From CAZPLZ01 sp964587525 (GTDB taxonomy: Bacteria; Oederibacteriota; CAKKQC01): a DNA stretch of 5,118 nucleotides. The notes beneath the pieces were generated by a model. The model was not told the DNA's origin, did not search any database, and saw nothing but the letters and a program-made list of their open reading frames with translations. Below are positions 1 to 5,118 of the stretch, piece after piece. A program made the translations under genes and the position numbers. Location of the stretch: contig CAZPLZ010000206.1 of assembly GCA_964587525.1 (NCBI GenBank), forward strand, positions 1 to 5,118, in the 5' to 3' direction. Numbering within the stretch: position 1 is the first letter of the stretch; every line of letters starts with the position of its first letter.

Positions 1-5
1 TGGGC

Positions 6-281
6 TCAGACTACCCTTGTTCTCCGGTCCAGTTCAAACGGGGTGCGTTTCGCAACAACATCCTTATACTTAGTGCCATTCAGTCTTATCCCAGTGATTT
101 CAAGATATACCACGTGAGTATTCTTCTCCTCGCCCCTTCGCTCCTCGACATTGAATATTACGGTACCTCCAAGTTCGCCTGCCAGCTTCTCTAATGCCCC
201 TCTTTTTTCAACAAGCCATTCAAGCGAAGGTAGCCTATTCTTCTGGGCGTATTCAATAGCTCCATCCGCATCAAATTCCAT
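6..281 (-). CDS. Small hypothetical protein, 91 aa
   Basis: This is a complete reading frame from ATG to TGA. A purine-rich GGGGGA lies three bases upstream of the ATG and can serve as a ribosome binding site. I do not recognise the family. The N-terminal half (about residues 5-38) looks helical and charged. The C-terminal half (about 40-80) looks like alternating beta strands and ends in a basic, arginine-rich tail. There is no signal peptide, membrane segment or cysteine. Codon use differs from the genes to the right: about 45% of third positions are G or C by hand count, and AGA, AGG, ATA, CTA and TTA codons are present. This fits a transferred or mobile-element gene, but nothing in the sequence names the element. 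It is divergent from the dehydrogenase gene and shows no functional link to it. That it is a real gene is likely but not proven. Confidence 0.5.
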   Translation of the reverse strand: MEFDADGAIEYAQKNRLPSLEWLVEKRGALEKLAGELGGTVIFNVEERRGEEKNTHVVYLEITGIRLNGTKYKDVVAKRTPFELDRRTRVV

Positions 282-373
282 CTATCCCCCTATATACGCG
301 TTTCGGCTTCATTCGGAGCGCCTTTGCCCTTCAGCATTCCTCGCAGATGCTTAAAATGTTTCACTGATATATT
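282..373. promoter_or_regulatory. Divergent gap between the orphan gene and the dehydrogenase; possible -10 elements
   Basis: Both flanking genes must start transcription in or near this AT-richer gap. On the plus strand TAAAAT (352-357) and TATATT (368-373) each match the -10 consensus at five of six positions, but neither has a convincing -35 box at 16-18 bases. There is no Shine-Dalgarno sequence ahead of the dehydrogenase start codons, so its mRNA may have a very short leader. On the minus strand only the GGGGGA ribosome binding site of the 91-aa gene is clear. No inverted repeat that would suggest an operator was seen. Confidence 0.25.
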
Positions 374-1417
374 ATGATGCAATTCATGCCCAAGGAGATA
401 CTCGCAATCTCTGCTGAACCAAAGATGGAAATCCGGGAGTACCAGGAGCCAGCGCTCGGGAAAGGCCAGGTCCGGGTCAAATCGGAGTTCGGCGCTGCCA
501 AGCACGGGACCGAGCTTTCGATCATCAAAGGCCATCACACAAAACGGGGCGACTACGACAAGGAACTTGGAGCTTTCAAGCCAAAGGATGATCCCGGCCC
601 CTTCCACCCATGTCAGGTTGGCAATATGTTTGTCGGTACCGTAACCGAGGTCGGACCAGGGGTGGCTGGGCTTTCCGCAGGCGACCGGGTGCTTGCGTAC
701 GGGCCTTTCCGCGAGACCCACACGGTCAGCGAGCATCAGTGCTGGAAGATGCCTGAGCGGCTTTCGTGGAAGACAGCCGTCTGCCTGGATCCAGCCGATT
801 TCGCCATGGCCGCGGTCCGCGACGGGAAGGTCCGGATCGGTGACGCCGTGGTGGTCTTTGGCATGGGGGCGTTAGGACTGATGGTTGTGCAGATTGCGAA
901 ACTCTCGGGTGCTTTCCCGGTCATCGCTGTGGATCCGCTTCCCAACCGGCGCAAAGCCGCTGAGCGCTACGGCGCGGATCTCATCCTGGACCCAACCGCC
1001 GGCGACGTCGCTCTTGAGATCAGGAAGGCGACAGGCCACCGTGGGGCCGACGTGGCTATCGAATACAGCGGAAGCCTCAACGCGCTTCAGGCCGCGATCC
1101 GCTCGGTGGCTTTCGGAGGGAACCTGGTCGCCGGGGCCTTTTCACCGCCCTACGGCCCGGGGCTCGACTTTGGAGCCGAGGCGCACCACAACAGACCGAA
1201 CATCATCTTCTCGCGGGCCTGCAGCGAGCCGAACCGGGAGCACCCGAGATGGGACGAGCAGCGCATCTATGCCGCCTGCTGGAAACTGATGACCGAGGGC
1301 AAACTCACCGGAGAAAGCATCGTTGAACCCGTCGTGGCTTTCGAGGAACTCATCACCGCGTATCCGAAGATCGCCACCGACCCGGGGTCAAACATCAAAC
1401 TCGGGGTGAAGTTCTAA
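374..1417 (+). CDS. MDR-family alcohol/polyol dehydrogenase-like protein lacking the usual zinc ligands
   Basis: This is a 347-residue medium-chain dehydrogenase/reductase, of normal length for the family. The N-terminal GroES-like domain covers about residues 5-140 and ends in the GDRV strand (103-106). The Rossmann domain follows with GMGALG (163-168) and an acidic D187 after the second strand, which favours NAD(H) over NADP(H). The family oxidises secondary alcohols of sugars, polyols or amino acids, and the protein should be cytoplasmic. Canonical zinc sites are missing: KHGTE (43-47) replaces CGT[DE], GNM (83-85) replaces GHE, and the four-cysteine structural lobe is absent. It may be zinc-independent, as in the quinone-reductase or BchC-like branches. 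The frame opens after a TGA at 365. ATG codons at 374, 377 and 386 are all possible starts. MPKEIL at 386 is the most family-like, but no ribosome binding site decides it. Database names such as zinc-binding or threonine dehydrogenase would be over-specific. Confidence 0.88.
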   Translation: MMQFMPKEILAISAEPKMEIREYQEPALGKGQVRVKSEFGAAKHGTELSIIKGHHTKRGDYDKELGAFKPKDDPGPFHPCQVGNMFVGTVTEVGPGVAGLSAGDRVLAYGPFRETHTVSEHQCWKMPERLSWKTAVCLDPADFAMAAVRDGKVRIGDAVVVFGMGALGLMVVQIAKLSGAFPVIAVDPLPNRRKAAERYGADLILDPTAGDVALEIRKATGHRGADVAIEYSGSLNALQAAIRSVAFGGNLVAGAFSPPYGPGLDFGAEAHHNRPNIIFSRACSEPNREHPRWDEQRIYAACWKLMTEGKLTGESIVEPVVAFEELITAYPKIATDPGSNIKLGVKF

Positions 1418-1440
1418 CTGCAAGCAACCATAAACTCAAG

Positions 1441-2541
1441 CTACAGAGATACCGCGCACGATTTCGACTTCGCAGCGACCTCGTCGGCCCCCATCTCCCG
1501 GCCTTCGCGGCTCGCCACGTAGATCCCTTCCTGAATCAGCATCGTAGCGAGCGCGAGGTCTGCGGTTGGCAGCAGCGGGACCTTCCCCTGAAGCGCCGCG
1601 ATCCAGTGGTGCTGGGACGAATCGTAGGCACCGTAGGCCGGGTCGATGGCGTGCCGGCGCGTCTCATCGGCCTCCAGGTTAAAGCTACCGTCCATGACCA
1701 TGTCGGACACGTTCGTGAAAAACCGGAGCGGGGACAGCCGAATCCCCCCTTTTGAGCCAATCACACAGCTCCCGTCGAAAGCGTCAAGGTGGATCGCCCA
1801 CGCTTCGATGATGTCCATCGTCACGCCGCCCTCGAAGGTCACAAAACCCAGCCCCAGCTCCTCCACGTTGTAGCCACTCGATCGTTGCCGGCCGGGATCC
1901 ATCTCGGTCTCCTGGTACGTGCGCCCTGCGATCCGCTTGATCGCCGGCAGGCCCAGCAGGTAGAGCAGCTGGGCGATGTGATACACGCCCATGTCGAACA
2001 GCACGCCGCCACCGGCGATTTCCTTTTTCACGAAGCGATCTGTTCCGTAGCCATCCACAAACGGCCGCCCGCGGCGGCGATAACCCGTGGATCGCGCATG
2101 GTATATCTTTCCCAGCGCCCCGCCCTCGATCAGCCGTTTCGCGGCCTTGGCATCCTTGCTGTAGAGCGTGCCGAGCTGGATGTGCAGCATCCTGCCACAC
2201 GCTTTCGCGGCCTTGACCATCTCTTCCCCGTCCCGGTACGAGCCCGCGATCGGTTTCTCGCAGTAAACGTGCTTGCCCGCCTTGAGGGCCGCGATCGTTA
2301 CCGGAGCGTGGAGGTTGTTGTGGAGGCAGACCTCGACGGCGTCCAGATCGTCGCGCGCGATCAATTCGCGGAAATCCGTGCAGCGATTCGGAATGCCGTG
2401 GCGCTCGCACACGTTTCCCAGCTCCTGCTCGTTAACATCGCACGCTACAACGATCTCGGCGCCATCGATCTCCTGGTAGCGCTTGAGGTGCATCTTCGCG
2501 ATCTGGCCTACGCCAACGAAACCGATCCGGACCTTCTTCAT
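1441..2541 (-). CDS. Gfo/Idh/MocA-family NAD(P)-dependent oxidoreductase
   Basis: This is a 366-residue cytoplasmic oxidoreductase of the glucose-fructose oxidoreductase / inositol dehydrogenase / MocA family. Residues 1-120 form the Rossmann domain: the nucleotide loop GFVGVGQIA (7-15), D35 after the second strand (NAD-type), and the hallmark CEKP (94-97), whose K96 is the conserved active-site lysine. The C-terminal alpha/beta domain (about 122-350) carries GGGVLFDMGVYH (177-188). Its D183 and H188 match the catalytic Asp/His pair of the family. Members oxidise or reduce hydroxyls on sugars, inositols or related rings, and the sequence does not reveal the substrate. The ATG start is supported by GGGGAG three bases upstream. 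It follows the glycoside-hydrolase-like gene on the same strand after 40 bases, so it is probably the second gene of that operon. It converges with the dehydrogenase gene. The tail ends in SCAVSL, with no obvious targeting role. Confidence 0.93.
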   Translation of the reverse strand: MKKVRIGFVGVGQIAKMHLKRYQEIDGAEIVVACDVNEQELGNVCERHGIPNRCTDFRELIARDDLDAVEVCLHNNLHAPVTIAALKAGKHVYCEKPIAGSYRDGEEMVKAAKACGRMLHIQLGTLYSKDAKAAKRLIEGGALGKIYHARSTGYRRRGRPFVDGYGTDRFVKKEIAGGGVLFDMGVYHIAQLLYLLGLPAIKRIAGRTYQETEMDPGRQRSSGYNVEELGLGFVTFEGGVTMDIIEAWAIHLDAFDGSCVIGSKGGIRLSPLRFFTNVSDMVMDGSFNLEADETRRHAIDPAYGAYDSSQHHWIAALQGKVPLLPTADLALATMLIQEGIYVASREGREMGADEVAAKSKSCAVSL

Positions 2542-2581
2542 GTTCTCCCCAACGTGACCGTCGTCGTCGGACTAGGAAAGT

Positions 2582-3691
2582 TCATTCGCCTGAGATTTCT
2601 TTGACTTTCCCGAAAAATGACTTCTTTCGTTCTGTATTAATGCCCCAGTTCACAGGCGGAGACTGGTAGCCATCCCGGTAATTGTTCAACCCGGGATCGA
2701 AGTACCCCCAGGAGGCGTACTCGCCCAGGGCCGCAACCATGTTGTTGCGGGGTTTCTCAAAATCAAAGTGGTCATCCTCGTTGAAGAGAACAGGCATAGG
2801 GCGGTAGCCCGGAACTTGCCGGACTTGGCGGACCATCTCCGCGATTCGCTCCGGGTCCTTCACGCCGTTGCCGTGCATGAGCAGGAAATCGCTGGCACGC
2901 ACCACGTTTTCGTGCGACACCGTTCCCCCGCCGTAGCTGGTCCCCACCAGCAGCCGCCGGCCTGAGCGCGTGCGCGCCTTCACGCGCTCGATCAGCTCAT
3001 GAACGCGCTCCGGCTGAAGGATGGCATGGTCATACCGGATATTGCACTCGTTGTTCACCTCGATCAGCACATGCCGATAGCCCCGGTCGAAAACCCAGTC
3101 CACCGCATTGTCCAACGCGCGCAACACGGTCGCCTCGTCCTTCAGGCGCTGGTCCTGGCCAAAGTAGAACACCCCCAGGATGACCGCCATGCCCAGTTCA
3201 TCGGCACGGTCCAAGATCCGCTTCAGGCGGTCCATGTATTCAGGCCTGAACTCCCCGTCCTCCGTGATGGACGAGTTGTGCCAGGGTTGGTCTTTGGAGT
3301 ACGGCTCGGGGTTACCGCCTTGCAGGTCGATCGTGAACGCCAGCAGGCCATGCCGCCGCCACTCCGGCATGGCTGCGAGGAACTCCCGCGTGTTGCGCTC
3401 AGGGTCCCAGCGGCCGGTGTCCGGATAGCTCCACCGGCCCCTGGTTTCAGTGTTTAGATCGTCAAAAATTCCCTGAATCAGGCGGGCGTTCAACAACAGG
3501 CCTTCGATCTTGAGGCCCTGCCAAGTCCGCCCCTCATAAGTCGGCCGGCCATTAATAAAAAACATGTCGCCTTTGATCGTGATCTCAGTCTTTTTCGGTT
3601 TTGCTCTCACGGAACCCACCTCCCTGCCATCAGGCGCACTCACACAGCTTGCCTGAAGCGTCAGCAGCAGAGCAAACGCAAGGGATCGCAC
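2582..3691 (-). CDS. Exported TIM-barrel glycoside-hydrolase-like protein (clan GH-A type)
   Basis: This 369-residue protein starts with a probable signal peptide: R2, then a hydrophobic run L4-L12, then QASC (13-16). C16 could be lipidated, but Q at -3 is a poor lipobox, so either a lipoprotein or a secreted protein is possible. After a basic linker, residues from about 42 look like a TIM barrel. IEVNNECN (210-217) matches the strand-4 Asn-Glu acid/base motif of clan GH-A (N214, E215). PVLFNEDDHFDFE (300-312) fits the strand-7 nucleophile, with E305 as candidate. Tyr, Trp and Asp-rich loops such as YSKDQPWHNS (131-140) are typical of sugar-binding clefts. The substrate and the exact GH family cannot be assigned; I recall similar proteins listed as hypothetical or GH5-like. 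The start is GTG, because the frame opens after a stop and holds no earlier ATG, GTG or TTG. No good ribosome binding site precedes it. An internal ATG (residue 43) would remove the signal peptide and is less likely. It is probably the first gene of a leftward operon. Confidence 0.8.
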   Translation of the reverse strand: MRSLAFALLLTLQASCVSAPDGREVGSVRAKPKKTEITIKGDMFFINGRPTYEGRTWQGLKIEGLLLNARLIQGIFDDLNTETRGRWSYPDTGRWDPERNTREFLAAMPEWRRHGLLAFTIDLQGGNPEPYSKDQPWHNSSITEDGEFRPEYMDRLKRILDRADELGMAVILGVFYFGQDQRLKDEATVLRALDNAVDWVFDRGYRHVLIEVNNECNIRYDHAILQPERVHELIERVKARTRSGRRLLVGTSYGGGTVSHENVVRASDFLLMHGNGVKDPERIAEMVRQVRQVPGYRPMPVLFNEDDHFDFEKPRNNMVAALGEYASWGYFDPGLNNYRDGYQSPPVNWGINTERKKSFFGKVKEISGE

Positions 3692-3750
3692 ATGAATTAC
3701 AATAGCCGAAGCGGACGGGCTTCATGAACCCCCAGTGTAGTTGATCGTTT

Positions 3751-3780
3751 TTGACAAAGGCAACGACTCCTCGATACGGT
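3751..3780 (+). promoter_or_regulatory. Candidate sigma-70-like promoter of the sulfatase-fold gene
   Basis: A perfect TTGACA -35 hexamer lies at 3751-3756. The downstream -10 candidates are weak: GATACG (3773-3778, spacer 16) or TACGGT (3775-3780, spacer 18), each with three matches to TATAAT. The position, about 35-60 bases ahead of the start codon, is right for the sulfatase-fold gene. A single good hexamer can arise by chance. Confidence 0.35.
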
Positions 3781-3798
3781 AGGGCGTACCTTTTTTAC

Positions 3799-3804
3799 AA
3801 GGAG
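3799..3804 (+). promoter_or_regulatory. Ribosome binding site AAGGAG of the sulfatase-fold gene
   Basis: AAGGAG ends 11 bases before the ATG at 3816, slightly further than the usual 5-9. It directly abuts another ATG (3805) that opens only a four-codon frame (MRAR), whose TGA overlaps the 3816 start. The 3816 ATG is the only usable start in its frame, because a TAG at 3780 closes the frame upstream and no GTG, TTG or other ATG follows it. Confidence 0.6.
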
Positions 3805-3815
3805 ATGAGAGCAAG

Positions 3816-5118
3816 ATGAACATCCTCGTGCTGTGCACAGACACCTTCCGGGCCGATTACCTCGGCTGTTACGGAAGCTCGTGGGTCAGGACGCCGCACC
3901 TCGACCGATTGGCTTCGGAGGGGATACACTTTGACGATTACTACGGGGAAGCGTTGCCTACAATTCCTGCACGCCGCGTCTTGTACACCGGCCGTCGAGC
4001 CTTCCCGTTTACCTACAGGCTCCAGAAAGGCGACCACGTGCAGCTCCCCGGCTGGCACCCGCTCTATGACGAAGACGTAACCCTCGCGGAGTGGCTGAGC
4101 CAGCGAGGGTACACCACCGGGCTCATCAGCGATCTTTATCATATGTTTAAACCAGGAAAGAATTTTCACCGCGGTTTCCACTCCTGGCAGTGGATCAGGG
4201 GACAGGAAAGCGACCCCCATATCCCTACGCCCGCCCCGGAGGGTGACCTCTCACGCTATCTCCGTCAGGACGTTCCTGCCGATGAAGGCAGACGGCGCAT
4301 GATGGCGCAATACCTCAACAACCGCTCCTGGTGGAAGAGCGAAGCCGACCATTACGGCGCCCAAGTCATGCGCGCAGCGGCAGAGTGGCTCAGTCGACAC
4401 GGCCACAAAAAACCCTGGCTCCTGTGGGTTGAAAGCTTCGATCCACATGAGCCGTGGGATGCTCCGGCGGAGTTCGTGGACAGCTACTGCCCGAACTACA
4501 CGGGAGTTGAGCCGATCTGGCCCTCAGGCTTTGTCAAACACTATTCCGATGAGGAATTCAAGCGTATCAAGGCGCACTATGCGGGCGAGTGCACCCACGT
4601 GGACAAATGGTGCGGTCACGTGATCGACGCACTGGACCCCTTGAAGTTGCGCGACGACACCATCGTGGTGTTTACCTCCGACCACGGCGCTATGATGGGC
4701 GAGCAGGGCGAGATCCACAAAGGCCAGGACCGCACGCGGATTCAGGTCACCCGCTGCCCGCTCATCATCCGCCACCCGGATCGGAAATACCCTGGAAAAG
4801 TTGTGCGAGGCTTCATCCAACATCAGGACCTCATGCCCACCTTGCTGGCCCTCCTGGAACAGCCGGCTCCAGATCGCTGCAACGGCGAAAACTTCTGGCC
4901 TCTCGCCACCGACGAGCGGAGTGGAGGTCTGCGGGATACGGTGATTTCAGGCTTTGGGCGCTATGCCGCGGTACGAACTGCTGACTGGAATTACCACACC
5001 GCCTGGGCTCCTCCGCGGGAGGGAAAGGTGCGCCCGCCCGAGCTCTATGACCGCCGTGCCGATCCGGAGGAGCTCACGAACGTGATCGAGCGTCATCCAA
5101 AAGTGGCACATGACCTTC
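3816..5118 (+). CDS. Sulfatase-fold hydrolase with Thr in the nucleophile position (3' end beyond window)
   Basis: The frame is open for 434 codons to the window edge. It is an alkaline phosphatase superfamily protein of the sulfatase type. The first strand and metal motif are TDTFRADYLGCYG (8-20; D9, D14). The nucleophile region is TIPARRVLYTG (49-59), which fits C/S-x-P-x-R-x-x-x-x-T-G except that T49 replaces the Cys or Ser made into formylglycine. SFDPHEPW (207-214) supplies the conserved H211. TSDHGAMMGEQG (287-298) supplies metal ligands D289 and H290, followed by the HKG lysine K302. The block ELYDRRADPEELTN (409-422) is typical of the C-terminus, so perhaps only a few dozen residues are missing. 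The protein begins directly at the first beta strand, leaving no room for a signal peptide, so it should be cytoplasmic. The GK-x-H element of ordinary sulfatases is replaced by SDLYHMF (105-111). The reaction could be sulfate ester hydrolysis, or phosphoester or phosphodiester hydrolysis with a Thr nucleophile, as in NPP enzymes. The fold is certain; the substrate is not. Confidence 0.9.
   Translation, partial: MNILVLCTDTFRADYLGCYGSSWVRTPHLDRLASEGIHFDDYYGEALPTIPARRVLYTGRRAFPFTYRLQKGDHVQLPGWHPLYDEDVTLAEWLSQRGYTTGLISDLYHMFKPGKNFHRGFHSWQWIRGQESDPHIPTPAPEGDLSRYLRQDVPADEGRRRMMAQYLNNRSWWKSEADHYGAQVMRAAAEWLSRHGHKKPWLLWVESFDPHEPWDAPAEFVDSYCPNYTGVEPIWPSGFVKHYSDEEFKRIKAHYAGECTHVDKWCGHVIDALDPLKLRDDTIVVFTSDHGAMMGEQGEIHKGQDRTRIQVTRCPLIIRHPDRKYPGKVVRGFIQHQDLMPTLLALLEQPAPDRCNGENFWPLATDERSGGLRDTVISGFGRYAAVRTADWNYHTAWAPPREGKVRPPELYDRRADPEELTNVIERHPKVAHDL

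Larger units (their letters stand above)
3692..3815. promoter_or_regulatory. Divergent intergenic region between the hydrolase operon and the sulfatase-fold gene
   Basis: This 124-base gap should contain the promoters of both the leftward operon and the rightward sulfatase-fold gene. No small coding frame was found in it. On the plus strand there is a sigma-70-like candidate, listed separately. On the minus strand a TTGTCA hexamer (complement of 3750-3755) overlaps the plus-strand -35 box, but no -10 hexamer sits at the right distance, so the leftward promoter is not located. No long inverted repeat that would mark a regulator site was seen. Confidence 0.4.

Noticed and set aside
290..736. 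Antisense frame of 148 codons ending in a segment with HELHH, which looks like a zinc-protease HExxH motif, just upstream of the 91-aa gene.
   Set aside because: Most of it lies antisense to the well-supported dehydrogenase, and the HELHH codons are the complement of that gene's first codons. The rest shows no protease-like features. Only the last 20 or so codons lie outside the dehydrogenase, too few to judge.
1418..1440. Possible bidirectional terminator between the convergent dehydrogenase and Gfo/Idh/MocA genes.
   Set aside because: The 23-base gap holds no inverted repeat and no T-tract.
1789..2604. Plus-strand open frame of 271 codons opposite the Gfo/Idh/MocA gene.
   Set aside because: It is a shadow frame typical of GC-rich DNA. 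The minus-strand frame has all the family motifs, and the plus-strand translation has none.
3778..3796. GGTA-GGGCG-TACC followed by six T: a possible terminator or attenuator ahead of the sulfatase-fold gene.
   Set aside because: The stem is only four base pairs, too weak for a rho-independent terminator, and it lies where a promoter or leader is needed.
3795..4220. Minus-strand open frames within 3795-4823 opposite the sulfatase-fold gene.
   Set aside because: The plus strand encodes a continuous, motif-rich protein that runs through the whole region to the window edge. The minus-strand frames carry no recognisable domain.

Overview
The window looks like a piece of a bacterial chromosome, mostly high in GC. 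The GC-rich part carries a small carbohydrate-type gene set: a medium-chain (MDR-type) dehydrogenase, a Gfo/Idh/MocA oxidoreductase, a secreted TIM-barrel glycoside-hydrolase-like protein, and a sulfatase-fold hydrolase. From general knowledge, this mix and the style of these proteins are most familiar from uncultured Planctomycetes, Verrucomicrobia, Lentisphaerae, Armatimonadota and similar lineages. No marker gene fixes the phylum, so this is inference.

Layout, left to right. Positions 1-373 are poorer in GC (about 48% by hand count over the first 360 bases). They hold a short orphan gene on the minus strand (6-281) that I do not recognise, followed by a short divergent gap. The dehydrogenase runs rightward at 374-1417 and converges on the Gfo/Idh/MocA gene (1441-2541, minus) with only 23 bases between the two stop codons. 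The glycoside-hydrolase-like gene (2582-3691, minus) lies 40 bases upstream of the Gfo/Idh/MocA gene on the same strand, so the two probably form a leftward operon. A 124-base divergent region (3692-3815) separates that operon from the sulfatase-fold gene, which starts at 3816 and runs off the right edge. It is open for all 434 codons seen and is probably nearly complete, since the ELYD...DP-E-E--N block typical of the C-terminus has already appeared.

How they may work together (inference): an exported hydrolase would release a glycan or glycoside. A sulfatase-fold enzyme with no signal peptide would remove a sulfate or phosphate ester inside the cell. The two NAD(P)-dependent enzymes would oxidise or rearrange the resulting sugar. 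No transporter, kinase or regulator lies in the window, so the substrate cannot be named.

The most interesting point is that the sulfatase-fold protein has threonine (T49) where sulfatases carry the cysteine or serine that is converted to formylglycine, and it also lacks the usual GK-x-H element. It may therefore be a threonine-nucleophile enzyme of the alkaline phosphatase superfamily rather than a true sulfatase. The dehydrogenase likewise lacks the usual zinc ligands of its family. No RNA gene, CRISPR array, transposase or clear rho-independent terminator was seen.
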